The notes: generated by a model not told the origin, from the sequence alone. A stretch of 64,000 bases of DNA from Paraspadella gotoi (GCA_051294375.1 CM119267.1:9660339-9724338); one strand, 5' to 3'. Numbered from the stretch's first letter, positions 25,050 to 36,618 are shown. Translations and numbers: made by a program.

Positions 25050-26386
25050 GTGAGTTCGAAATGGATGGATCTAACGGAATCGCTTGGCGTAGTAGAAGAT
25101 TTTATAAGTCATTAATCATAAGCAATAAGTTTGATAGCATCTTAAGACGCATAAGAAGATAAAGACTTAGGAGAGTAAGGAGAGTAAGGATAGTAGGTGT
25201 TTCTGACCGTTTTAAGTGCTTTCTTTTAAAGTTTGAGTTTGTAAATGTAAGGCATTAAATATAAGTTCAATGAGGAAAGTTGAAAAAGTCTATTCGAAAC
25301 CGCATTAGTGTCAAACTCTTTCAACCGAAACGTAATCTTTTGTAAGATTTTCGTGAGATTGCCTTGTATCGACTTTTGCTTCATAAGATTTGAGAAGCTA
25401 ACGAGAATTTTTTTTTTCCTTTAGCGATGATGGTGAATATTATTAGCATTGATACGAAACGTGATTTGTGAATGTGCACAATATACTGATAGACTCACGT
25501 GACTTAACTTTCTTTCTGAAGAAGGGCAAAAAAAGTTATTCAAAATAATCGAGAAAAATCTTTTCTCTGCATTAGTTCCCCGTATATATTCAATTTGCGC
25601 ACATACTATACGTTTTACGCAGAATAGATTTTGTATTTACTGAGGAGTATCTTATAGTTACTATTACTATTACAGTTACTGTGAACTTTTATTTGAAGGA
25701 CGATCGATCGATCTCCGATATACAATTCTAACTAATCGAATCGGTAAATTCGATACACTAAATATATACTAAATAATACTAATACTAAATAATAATAAAT
25801 AAATAAATAAATAAATAATAATAAATAATAATACTAAATATATACTAAATAATACACTAAATTCGATACACTAAATTCGATACACCTGGTTTTCTTAACC
25901 AATTTCAGGTGCCCTCTACAAACATTTTTTCTTCTTTAAAAATTTCTCCCAAAAATCGTTTACTGATATTCGATTTTTTCATTTTGGCAATGTCTTTATT
26001 TTTCTCAATAAAAGCCGAAGGTTTCCAGTCCTCGTCGCGCAACACCTGCAACTTGTTCATCGAAAAAAAAAGGGAAAAAAATGGTAGCGACGTCATTAGA
26101 TTCGCTCGAACTCATTCACCGCTTGAGCGCTCGTTGAAGTTGAAGTCGAAGTCTTCACAGTTGACACTCTCGACGCCCACATTGCGCTTGAGAGAGGAGA
26201 CATATACATCATATAAAGTTTTTTTTTTTTTTTATCTTTATCGACAATTTTGTACTCGTGGCTGAATTTTTCTCTCGCGAAAGCGTCGGTTATCACGCTT
26301 ACAAATTAAAAATGTAATAATAACTTTGTGAAGAAAGATGGAGGTTCAAACAGCATATCTCTCTCTCTCTCTCTCTTCTCCCCCAG

Positions 26387-26655
26387 AAACTGACCTCAAC
26401 CTGTCGCCCATGTCGAAGATCATCATCCACATGGCGACGGGGACGTTGATGTACGCCAACTCGATGCTGAACCCGATTCTCTACGCGTTTTTGTCGGAGT
26501 CTTTCAGAAAATCCTTCATTCTGGCTTTTCGGTGCGTCACTCACTTTCATGGCGACTCGCCGGAGAGCGGTCGGCAGCGCGGAAGGAAAAATCAGGTGAA
26601 CGAACTTGTACTTAAAGATATATATGGTGAATCTACTTATTTAGCTTGTTTTTAA
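26387..26655 (+). CDS. Neuropeptide GPCR, TM7 and C-terminal exon
   Basis: Acceptor CCCCCAG follows a long CT tract. Joined to the TM6 exon (one base plus AA completes Glu) the frame reads ETDLNLSPMSKIIIHMATG, then TM7 with YANSMLNPILYAF, the NPxxY motif. Helix 8 follows (LSESFRKSFILAFRC), whose Cys could be palmitoylated. The tail of about 45 residues ends at TAA 26653-26655. NS.LNPILYAFLSE.FRKSF is typical of allatostatin-C/somatostatin-type receptors. A potential donor (AATCAG|GTGAAC) lies in the tail, so the last 20 or so residues could be replaced by another exon. Confidence 0.8.
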
Positions 26656-27704
26656 TCATTAAATGATTTTATCGTTTTAGCAATTTTATTGATTTATTGA
26701 TTTATTGATTTCCCATTGTTTAAGTATATTACTTCTACTTTATTATTTTGTATTCACATAAATATGACCTCTTTCAGTCTTTTGTCACAAATTTCGTTTT
26801 AAAAACAACATAACAGTTACAACCAAAGATGCCATATTCCACTAATACTAATTTTGTTGCATTTTAATTTTTGAGCCTACAAATTTTACCACAACTTAAA
26901 ATCCCGGTCGTAAACATCGTTTGCAAAAAAGATTTAGTTTACTTTTCTTTTTACCAAGTTACGGATTCCCGTGACAAGAATTTGAAGTGTTTACCTACCT
27001 TCAAAATCTCCTCGGAATTAATAATCATGCAAACTAAACAAGGCTTGACGTCCACGAGTCTCTGGGAAATCGTAAGCTATTCATTTTAATTTTAAAAAAA
27101 ATTGTAAAAATTGTTCGAACTACTCTGATTCGCCCTTCGTCGTCTGAGAGTCACTTCTAGTATCGAAAAACGATTTATTGCGGGCGACGACGGAAAAACC
27201 AGGATGCAGAGTGAGAGGGGGAGCAGGCCTTTAAAAATTTATGAAAGAGTTCGCCGAAGGGTAAAAATGGTCATAAAAATTGAACGAGGCAAGTTTGCGG
27301 ATATCTTGAGGCAAAATCGTAGTTGAGGTAACTTGAAACTGCGTTGATTGCTCAAACCGCAGCCAAAAAGTCAAAGTTAAAACAAATACCTATATAGTAC
27401 CTATGTAGGTATATATATACTATATATACTGTCTATCAACTTAATATATATTTCCATTAAAATTTGAGACTTATCATATCAAAGTAAGAATTTTATTGGG
27501 CGCCCGAACCTTTTTCAAAACATTTTCATGATCATCCGTGTGTATAACTTAAATTTTAACGGTGAAAAATTAACAAAACACTAAAAACAACCGTAAAATG
27601 ATTAAAGATCTTTTTAGTATTTTCTCAACCGTTTCGAGAAGGAAAGAAAATATGAGAGACAAAATTGAAAGAATTTAAGAAGTTAGGATGGGTGGTGGGA
27701 AGGG

Positions 27705-27751
27705 GGAGAGAGGGAGAGAGGGAGAGAGGGAGAGAGAGAGGAGAGAGAGGA

Positions 27752-27794
<43 letters not shown>

Positions 27795-27911
27795 AAAAGA
27801 GGTTAGAGACCTGAACCATTAAGTCAGAAGAGAAAAATGCTTGGGTAGGGATGTTTACAGGCAATTAGGGCGTCGGCAAAGATTTTTTTCTTTCCTCCTT
27901 TCTTTCTCTTG

Positions 27912-27958
<47 letters not shown>
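27705..27958. repeat. GA tract then CT tract
   Basis: A GA run (27705-27792) is followed, after about 120 mixed bases, by a CT run (27911-27958). This again is a complementary pair able to fold back. Confidence 0.85.
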
Positions 27959-27960
<2 letters not shown>

Positions 27961-28194
27961 TTCTTCTTCCTTTTCCGTTACTCTGTTTTCTTTTTCTCTT
28001 TTAGTTCGGACAAAGGGTTGCCAGTTTAAACTAATTGTGAGGTGAAACTCTGAACGAGGAAGAAATGAAAAGTCAGACGAAACAGGTAAAAGGGAAAATG
28101 TTTTGTTTTGTTTTTTGTTTTTTGGAATTGGCGAAGGAGTTAAAGTCTTAAGCGTTGAATTTTTTTTTATCTATGAAATTGGTACAATCAATAT

Positions 28195-28275
28195 AAAAAT
28201 TATCCATTCATTTAATAAATAAGCTATCTTGCCCCTGACTGCTTAATGGCCTCCATCACTCTTACAAGATAATGA
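28195..28275 (+). repeat. Interspersed short repeat, third copy
   Basis: CATTTAATAAATAAGCT, followed by CCTGACT and CATCACTCTTACAAGATAA, also occurs at 1395-1455 (+) and 8478-8600 (-). It lies outside the collinear receptor copies, so it looks like a dispersed element of at least 80 bases. No terminal repeats were recognised. Confidence 0.5.
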
Positions 28276-28699
28276 CATAATGACAATCAAGACTTTCTCA
28301 CAGTCTCAATTATTTACAACCAGAGTACCTGGCTTCCCTATCAATGAAGTGGTATAATATTTCAATTTTCAAAGAATGAATGAAAAGACCCTTCAATTAA
28401 GCATTAGATCGAGGAATACTATATTGCAGTCCGCCCAGCTTCAAAATACAAGGAGCTATATATTGAAAGAGATAAGAGGATATTAATATTCTTAACACCC
28501 GCTTTTGCTCTTAATTAAAAACGAGAAAAATGTTTTTTTAAGGACTCTTACAAAGTTATTGATTAGATTGGAACCTATTCTTCGTTTGAAGATAATGAAA
28601 AACACGGCCTCTGTTTTAATCAAACGTTAATGAGTTTTTTTGTTTTCGCTTTCTTTTTTTTAGCGGTCAACAAGTAAAAGCAGCGAAAGACCTCCCTCT

Positions 28700-28825
28700 G
28701 AAGAGAGAGAGAGAGAGGGCGATGAGGAGAGAGGAGAGGAGAGAGGAGAGAGAGGAGAGAGACGAGAGAGGGAGAGAGAAGAGAGAGAGGAGAGGAGAGA
28801 GAGGAGAGAAGAGAGAGAGGAGGAA
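28700..28825 (+). repeat. GA-rich microsatellite
   Basis: GAGAGA/GGAGA run. Further GA runs lie at 28943-29022 and 29789-29817. The Leu/Ser frames on the minus strand are artefacts of it. Confidence 0.85.
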
Positions 28826-28852
28826 AGAAATTTTTCTCGCACAAGAAAAATT

Positions 28853-29614
28853 TTGGGTGAGGAAAAAGATCAAGAGATGAATCGGTGTTTCACCACAAAT
28901 TTTCCCCAAAGGAAAAAGACGGTGAAAAAAGCCTTGAAGAAGAAGAGAGAGATGAGAGGAGAGAGACAGATGAGATGGAGAGACGAGAGAGAGAGAGAGA
29001 GAGACGAGAGAGGAGAGAGACGAGAGAGTTCCGCAAACTCATTCTTCCCTATTTCAACTCCCCCGACTTTCTCCAGACCTCCGGCCAGAGGCCCGCTCCT
29101 CACCTCTCGCACGAGAGAGATCGAACTCGACTCGCCTCCTCAATTCGATCGTCGCACGGGTTTCGACGTCACGGAGATCACCACGATCCGTCAGCAGCCT
29201 CGCCGACTCGGCGACGCAGCTTTGAGGTCACCGAGTTGCCCGTTCGTCCGACCATTTCCCTCGCCCATCCCCGGTTGCCCTCCTTTTCTCGCCCGCCCCC
29301 TGCTTGTCGTTCCTTATCCCTCCCCCGCTCCCGGGTGCCGCCGCATCCGTCGCCGACCGGAAACGGGTTTCTCCGCGCTTCTCGAGGACATCGACCGGAG
29401 CCCGGCGAGCGAAAAGGACGCGAGCCGCGAGTGGGCGTGGCGGCGTCGGGTTTTGGAAAGGGCGTGGCCGAGGGCCGTGGAAAAAACTCCCGAACCCGAC
29501 GTCGTTCACGGAGGTCGAGATTCCCTCAAACTCAATCGAGCGGCGGGCGCGTTTACGGGCGGCGCGGCGGCGTCTGCAGGCGCGGAAACCGCGCAGACTC
29601 TAAGACCATTATGA
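28853..29614 (+). CDS. Hypothetical protein, GC-rich long open frame (253 codons)
   Basis: This is the longest stop-free frame of the cleaner part of the window, and a second overlapping plus-strand frame is equally long. The first 60 codons are a GA-repeat-driven Glu/Arg run. The later part, beginning with REIELDSPPQFDRRTGFDV, has balanced composition, then Pro-rich stretches and an acidic/basic segment (LLEDIDRSPASEKDAS). High GC and CpG lengthen chance frames, so this may be a 5' exon or a CpG-rich promoter instead. No domain recognised. The upstream start is uncertain because the Met lies in low-complexity DNA. Confidence 0.3.
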   Translation: MGEEKDQEMNRCFTTNFPQRKKTVKKALKKKREMRGERQMRWRDERERERDERGERRESSANSFFPISTPPTFSRPPARGPLLTSRTREIELDSPPQFDRRTGFDVTEITTIRQQPRRLGDAALRSPSCPFVRPFPSPIPGCPPFLARPLLVVPYPSPAPGCRRIRRRPETGFSALLEDIDRSPASEKDASREWAWRRRVLERAWPRAVEKTPEPDVVHGGRDSLKLNRAAGAFTGGAAASAGAETAQTLRPL

Positions 29615-29633
29615 CGACGACGACGACGACGAC
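29612..29633 (+). repeat. (ACG)n trinucleotide repeat
   Basis: About seven ACG units directly after the GC-rich frame. The same motif occurs at 42162-42193 and 63943-63976, and its reverse complement at 41818-41843. Confidence 0.9.
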
Positions 29634-29659
29634 ACGACCACAATGACGTCAACGACTTT

Positions 29660-29787
29660 CACGACGAGGGGAAACCGACAAAAGACTCTAGTCGGGCGGA
29701 AAATTAAGTTATCGATTTAGATTTTGTGAATTTAAAAAATTTTAGGAAAAAAAAAAAAATTGTTGATGAAAAAGAGAAATATGACGT

Positions 29788-29820
<33 letters not shown>

Positions 29821-31730
29821 AAAAAGAGAGAGTTTAAAAATGAGTAAATGGAAATATTAAAGATTAAGACAGCAGAATAGCCTGGTCCTGACGCGCAGAA
29901 AGCAAGGGATCGGCGTCGGTGCGCTGAGGCAGACGCGGCGGCGTTGCGGCGGCCTCAGAGAGAAATATCCTTTCAGTGTTTTTGTGAAAAACTAGACAGC
30001 AAAGTCGAAAACAAAGTCAGTTTGAAAAAAAATGATTACATAGACTACATAAAATTTATATCTGTTCGTACTTGTAGTCGTAATTTTTTTATGATTTCGA
30101 ATCAATAACAAATGACCGAATATAAAAAAAACAACCTTAATTTCCCGCCATTAAACTTCGAACCGTAATTACTTCTTCCGTTAAATTTTGAAAAAGAAAG
30201 AGAATTCATTTCTGGCGAATCTCTCGACGGCGAAGACGATAGGACGACTTCGCCGTCGCCACATTTTATTTTCGTCGTACTCGAGACGAATTACTTATTT
30301 CTCGTTACCAACGTAGCGAGAATTAATGATTTTTCATTCTTCTGGCTGTCGAACTGTCGGTTATGTCGTTATGTCGATCATGTTTTGTTTCATTGTCTTT
30401 TAATTCTTTTTTTTTTTTTTTAAATTAAACAAGAATTATTTTCCTTTCATTTCTCCGGTTGTTTCAAGACTTCCATCTCGCCCGATTGGCTTCCCTTGAG
30501 AACTTTTTTTTTTCATTCCCACGTTTTCCACTAGACGGATTAATTCTATCATCGCTTTTGTCATTGGTTTTTATCATCGGTTATATCGTACGTTTATTGT
30601 TCGAAACCTGAGACTCAACGCTTCAATTTCCTACAGTCGAATCTGTGTTGATGAAATTTTTTTTTTCTAAAAAAAAAAATATTCCATGTTACAAAAAAAA
30701 ATGCTCCGACTTCATGTAAAATGTTTTTTTTTATGTAATTACTGAAAAGGCTTCCAAATAGTTTTTTTTTAATACACAAACATACAATACAAACACAAAC
30801 CCACACACACGTGCGCGTTTTATGTTACATCCCTATCGAGAGTATATTTAAAATTATCATTACGTTGTTTCATTCTTCAATCATTGTTTTATTAAAGCAC
30901 ATTTTTTCTCTACCCGCGATAGAAAATCATAATCGAGGATATTAGTTTCTACTTTAGATAAATAAACTTACATTTCTTAAGTGCGAGCCAATTTGTTCGT
31001 GATTTTTTTTTTCTTTTTTAATGTACAAGGTTAAGTAGCACCTCGGCTTTTTTTTCTGAAGCAGATTCAAACCGATTTCTACATAAATGAAGAAATGAGA
31101 CCACATTATAAGCATAAAGTTGAAAAAAGAGTTACACATGAAAAGAGAAAAGAAAAAGAAAAAAAAATGCCTCTAAACCGAAGATGAAAGATCTCCCAAA
31201 GTGCTTTAACTTTTAAAGAATCTCTTATCAGATTAGTTCAAAATTTCAAATTCAATTCAATCTCGTTTGGCGAGCTTACAAATTCACCAATCTTTTTTTT
31301 TGGGGGGGCCTTTCTACTTTGAATGTATATCCATATAGAATTATAAATGATATATTTCTATATAAAAGAAATAAAATGAAACGAAATCAGAGGAAAAAAA
31401 GTTACGTATAGCCCACTAGTCAGTCATAAGTAGTTTAATGATTTCACGAATAAATTACGTAATAATTTACAGTTGAGAACCTTTTTGATGTAGAGATATG
31501 TATCACCGGATTTGAGGAAAAAAATTTAAAAAAACCCTCATTTGATCGTAAAAGACGCGCAGGTGTGGGATTTCCGTCTCGATAACACCGTCGCAACTTC
31601 AAAAGACCAAATCCAATCACGTTTTTTTTTCTTTCCGCCGAAATTCTCATTTCTCCAACGAACAGTTTTAAGATCGTCGGTAGAGTACAGAGTACACAGC
31701 GCGGCACTATTTTCCGAAAACGTTCGTGGC
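29660..31730. other. No gene recognised; AT-rich intergenic DNA
   Basis: Many homopolymer A and T runs. A GC-rich patch lies at 29890-29965 and one clean hairpin at 30225-30258. No exon-like frame was found. Confidence 0.5.
30225..30258. other. Perfect 11-bp stem hairpin
   Basis: CGACGGCGAAG, 12 spacer bases, then its exact reverse complement CTTCGCCGTCG. It stands out as a GC-rich palindrome in AT-rich surroundings. No T-run follows, so it is not a simple terminator; its role is unknown. Confidence 0.7.
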
Positions 31731-31734
31731 TAGC

Positions 31735-31960
31735 CTAATCTCTGAATTTAATTTTATCATTATTAAATAACCTTAATCTTTATAAAAATGTTTAATCCAA
31801 TCTCTTTATCCTAATCCCTAATTCTAATCCCTAATCCATAACCCTAATTCCTAACTTTTTTTCTTAATTCATCTTTAATAAAAATTCTAACCGTATCCTT
31901 TACCAAATCTCTCACCCAAATTCCTAACTATTTCCTTAATCTATTCTCTCCATGTCTCTT
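31735..31960 (+). repeat. Degenerate CCTAA-rich (telomere-like) tract
   Basis: About seven CCTAA units (TTAGG on the minus strand) are interspersed with related CTTAAT/TCTAA words, densest at 31800-31860. TTAGG is the telomere repeat of most arthropods. Here it is degenerate and interstitial, so it is either a relic or chance AT-rich DNA. Confidence 0.4.
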
Positions 31961-32291
31961 TTTTAATCTTTTAAACAAAACAACAAAACCTTAATTCTAA
32001 ATTTGGGATGAAATGGGGCGTTTTGTCTTTTTCGGAAAAGAAGGCCGACTGTGGAAAAAAAATTCCTATATTTCTCTTGACAAAATCTCGTTATCAGGTC
32101 TTAACCAATTATATGAAGTAGTGTTAACTGATAAACCAAAAGGCAGAGTGAATCTGTGAGTATGAAAAAGGAATAAATGACGAAAGATCTCGTACATTTG
32201 TGTAGCTAAAATATATTTCTATGAATGTATGATGTAGTCATTAATCGTTTAATCGTTTTTCATTTCAAATTTTGGTTTATGAAGCTTATTT

Positions 32292-33050
32292 TCATTTTTT
32301 TTCCTTTTTGACCATCCGCCATTTTAGCTCGGAAGGCGTGGCTTTGGCGTTTTTCGCCGCCGCCATCGCCGCTTCTCTCTCCTCGGCTGCTCGAACCACC
32401 GGCGTATTCCCGGCGTAGAGGGTCTGCACGAGGCGGCGTTGCTCGAGGATGTCGATCTGACGATTGGCTCGAACGATCTCGTCGTAGCGCGGGTCGACCC
32501 CGCCGCAGGGGCAGTCGGGGACGAGGCGCCATGGAGCGTAGCAGCAGGGCGGAGGAGCGTCGGAGCAGGACGGAGGAGGGTCGCAGCATCGCGGAGGAGG
32601 GTCGCAGCAGGGTGGAAGAGGGTCGCAGCAGGGCGCAAGGGTGTCGCGGCAGAACGGAGGGGCGTCGCGGAAGTTCACGAATTCTTGGGGGTTAGGTCAA
32701 AGATTGGTGGGTATTTGACGTGACGTCTTAATCACCGAATGAAAAGATATTATCGACATAGAAACAACAATAACAACAACAACAACAACCGCCACAAGGT
32801 AGACGGCAACGAAAACATCCGCCAAAAACCGAACCGCAGCGAGATCAACCTGAACCAGAACGAAAAACTCACTCGGCGTCCGATTGCTTTCTACGCTATG
32901 ACAGGATGTGTCAGTCCAAGTTTTGTTCGTGCAGCTGCAATTGTAATCGTCGTCGCATCCGCTGATTCGGTGACAGGAGCCAAAGCTTTTGTCGTCGTAG
33001 TAACAATTGTTGTTCTTATTTCTGTCACGGGCATATTTTTTGTGAGACAT
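32292..33050 (-). CDS. Cys/Pro-rich protein, two exons, 189 aa
   Basis: Exon 1 runs 33050-32873 (ATG at 33050), exon 2 32683-32292 (stop TGA), with a 189-bp intron: donor GA|GTGAGT, branch-like CTAAC, acceptor CCCCCAAG. The split codon joins in phase and the total is 190 codons. The N-terminal 59 residues are basic then Cys-rich. Residues 71-119 hold repeated CCDPxP units (PPCCDPPPRCCDPPPSC), 18 Cys in all. Residues 122-185 form a charged, probably helical, Cys-free tail (DEIVRANRQIDILEQRRL). No signal peptide, so probably intracellular. Cys/Pro repeats recall sperm-tail Cys-Gly-Pro proteins of flies, but no homology is claimed. An upstream in-frame extension is open, so the start may lie earlier. 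Confidence 0.6.
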
Positions 33051-34680
33051 GCCGCTCTCGTGCCGTTCCAAAAAAAAAATACAAATCCTGTGAACGGTAA
33101 ATGTCGAAAATAATCGTTCCGATTTAATTTTGGAGTTCGACGTTCAGTAAACGGAATGAAATAATATTTAGGCGCCTTGGTCCTTTGCTCTAATTAAATT
33201 ATAACCCTTCCATGTCCATTGTTCATGTCCATTGTCCAGTAGAGAAACTATTGCCTTATTCCCCGTATTCAATTTACTCACCGAGCCTGACCATACTTAA
33301 GCAGTGAACACTACACAGTAAACACCCTTTTCGCTTTTTCTTCGGCGCCGGAATTCTTTCCGTTTTTCCGGCCAAAACTTCTCACGGTGATTTGCTTCAC
33401 AAAAGCTTCTTCTCCTCGGAAAACGGCTGACGCTTTTCCTCGACCGTGCGCACAGTCGCTCCTGAGTTTTCTAAATTAAGAATTATTTATTACAAATCCT
33501 TTGAAAACGCTTCGCGATACAATTGTATTTAAATCTATTTCATTTTATTCGTATATAAATTTACAAACAAATAATGTTTGAAAGACTTTAAATCGTGGTA
33601 TGCGCTCGCTAGGGAGTCTAAACCTTTCTCCGACTCTTTCTCTGTTTTTGCACATTTTTCTCACAGCGGTTAGAGAGTCGAACGTTTCCCAAAGAAAGTG
33701 AACGCTGTTTTCATCGTAAAAGATATATTAGTATACATATTACATAATATATCTTTCTTTTTTCAATATTACTTTCTTAGGTAATAAAACTTGGTTCTTA
33801 CGTCGCACAAATCGTGGGCCAAAAAAACCTTCGGCTTCGCTCAAACTTTTCACGTCTTTTTCGGTCGGTTAATCCTGAGTGATGAATTTCTTCTGCGAAA
33901 CGCTCATCAATCCGAGGATTTCGATTGCTTTCCTTCTCCTTCCTTACTTTATTCCCCAACCGCGATTTTCCTTTCGCGCTACTCTACTTTTTTTCTTTTA
34001 GTTTTTCTTTATTTTCTTTTTTTTTTATACTTTCTTTTAATGACTTCTCTTCCATAGTTTATTTCGGTATATATTATAAAAGCAATCTTGAAAATATTTT
34101 TTTCACGCGGTTCAAGCTAATCGCCACACATGGGGGTAGTAAAACTTACAATCCCAGGGTTCAAGGCCAGAAAAACATAGGCAAAAAGACTGAAATTGTG
34201 AAAAATCGTTTGGGTCGCCTTGTCGCCAAAGCCTAAGGTTTGAAATTACTTGGAACACGTGGTTAGAGGTGATATGAGGAGAAAGCGTAAGTGTAACAAA
34301 GCTTTTTTCTCTTCCCTTCTCTTCACATCGTCTTTTTAAATTTTTTGAAAATTTAGTTATTCCCTAGAGCTATAACAGTTCTTTTTTTTTTAATCATACG
34401 TGACATCCCTTTTTCTCTCTCCGGTGAGAGCATCACAATGATAACACATGAATAGGTCTGCAAACAAAGAAAGGATCGGTGAAAAATGTTTGTTGTTGAA
34501 CTGATAGTACGCGCTCACTCATCCGCCGATATTGATCAACTTTTTGAGCCTTAACAGCTTGGCTAATCAACACTTTCAAGTCGTTTATATTGTCAATTTA
34601 TATTTCGAAAGGAAAAGGTAGTAAATTTCGAGGCGCTGAATATTGAGAATTGAAAACTTATTCGTCCAAGTAAAGAGAAA
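33050..34680. other. No gene recognised
   Basis: Upstream flank of the Cys/Pro-rich gene, which is expected to contain its promoter. A GC-richer patch lies at 33340-33465. T-rich low complexity lies at 33960-34050. No core promoter element was assigned with confidence. Confidence 0.4.
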
Positions 34681-34688
34681 AAAACTTA

Positions 34689-35259
34689 CACTGCGGCGCA
34701 AAAAAAAGTAGCTACTTGTTAGCTTTAAACCCCCACTATTTTTTTTTAATTTAAAAAAATATTTATGAAAAGTATAGCTTTTTTAAAAAGCTATCGATTG
34801 GTATAAGAAAAGAATTAATTGATTCAGGCAGCAGAATCCAGCAATACATTAAAGTCAGAGTCTGAAAACGGAAATAAAAAAAATTATTTTTGGAGGTTAA
34901 GTTGATGATACTTTTTTTTTGACTGATGATAAAAGATTTTTTTCTATATAGTTTTCTTATATAATTTAATTTGATTTAGGTCAAAAATGGTTGATACCTA
35001 TCCTTTCAGATATTCTATGCTAAATTTGTTCAGCCAATTTCATATTATAAACATTTTATAATAAGGAAAAGTCATTAACTCTTGTTAAATAAAATTTTTC
35101 GTACCAATCGAACGCTTTGCTCGATTTTAATGGGACTTGGACCAATTGCTTCATCCTTCAATAAGCTTTGTTTTATGTTTCTATATCTTTGTAAAATTCA
35201 GTCATCCAATACGGTTTTTTCGATGTGAAAAAGTCGCTACTTTTTTTTGCGCCGCAGTG
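34689..35259. mobile_element. Non-autonomous Tc1/mariner-type element (MITE), 571 bp
   Basis: The left end CACTGCGGCGCAAAAAAAAG (continuing TAGC) is matched by its exact reverse complement at the right end, giving a perfect terminal inverted repeat of 24 bases. Each end is bordered by TA (34687-34688 and 35260-35261), the target duplication of Tc1/mariner elements. The interior is AT-rich with no transposase-length frame, so it needs enzyme in trans. The perfect ends suggest recent movement. No host exon is interrupted. The superfamily assignment rests on the TA duplication and is an inference. Confidence 0.85.
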
Positions 35260-35261
35260 TA

Positions 35262-36600
35262 CTATTAACGTGACTCGGCTAAGTTTTATAAAAAGTTTAA
35301 CGGAAGGTTCTTAATTTTTTTTAAATTTTTTACCCTCAGTCCATGAGGAACGCTCAAGCCTGAGTGAATGGAATGAAAGAGATATAAAAAAATTTATGAT
35401 TCTATGAAAGCCGCCGCTACTTGTTTGAAAGCGAGTCAATGGTACTTTCAATGCTGTTGAATTAACCGTTGCTTCTAGTATCAATTGATGGAGTTAAACA
35501 GAAAACCGAAGTTCTAATAGAAAAAATTAAATCCGATAAATAAAACTAACTAAATCGTTTGAAACAAGACTGGAAACAAAAGTCGAAAACAATTAATGAT
35601 AAAGGATCGAATGAAAAATTAGTTAACCATTGTAGCTCTTAAAAATAAAGTTCACTAAAGAGAAGAATATTACCTCAATGAATGCTTGAGGCAGGATCCT
35701 TAGACGAATCAATGGCATTTGTTTCCATAGAATTTGATATGGTAGAGAGCGACATCTCATTTCGATTCACAAGTCACAATATTAATTTAAAGCAAATGTA
35801 CAACTAACTTAACTCGTTAGGTTAATTATTCAGTTAGCTATTAGTTAATAGTTACGTTTAAAATAAAATTTTTAAATAATTTTTAAGCCCTTGTCATTTG
35901 TCGCGGACAATGTATGGAGAATACGTAAGCTCTCAAGTTTTTTTCATATTTACTAGCCTTGATTCATCTTGAATTATTAAGTAAAACAAGAAAAACAAGT
36001 TTCAACCTAATGATTTAACTAATAATGTTCAACGCTGGCGAAGAAAGAAAAGCGATGCCGATGCCAGATTTCGGCCCAAGTGGGGGGGCGTCGCGAAAAT
36101 CTTTAATCGCAAATGGCGCGCCTCGACTTTTATCGCGCTCAACCGTGAATCTCGATCCGGACTGAAAATCCGTAACCCGATTTCCATTCCATTAGGGTAT
36201 CTGGGGTCGCCCCTTCCTGGAACCAGATTCTGAAAAAAAAGTCGAATCTCCGACCCTTGCTTCTTGGAAGGGGTGGGAACATGAATGATATTGGTGGGTC
36301 GCTCTTTTTGTGATTCCATGCGTACCTTTGGACTTTTTGAATTTGTATTTATAATAGATTATATGTTTATACCTTTTTCTATTAAAACACACCAAGTAAT
36401 AAAAAATTAGAAGTAAAAGGCATCAAAAAATCTTACTTACTACAAGACCAAACTCAAGTAAGTAATCCAAGCCAAAAAAAAGTTCATTAGTATGTTTATG
36501 TATTTGATTGTTTATCAGGAAATTGTTTGTTACTGATTGTTATTTAAGACTAAAGCTCTGCCACCATCATATTCTGAGAATTGCCTCCGATTCGCTGATG
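35262..36600. other. No gene recognised
   Basis: AT-rich, ordinary intergenic DNA between the MITE and the acyltransferase-like gene. A short GC-rich patch lies at 36040-36200 with only a 96-codon unsupported frame on the minus strand. Confidence 0.45.
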
Positions 36601-36618
36601 AGCTATTCCGAATCTCAT

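Larger units (their letters stand above)
22618..27795 (+). repeat. Tandem copy B of receptor 3' region
   Basis: About 5.2 kb, collinear with copy A. It starts in the last part of segment S and ends in a GA tract. It lacks many single bases present in A, mostly in non-coding DNA, but its two coding exons are open and phase compatible. It is the better representation of the gene. Confidence 0.85.
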
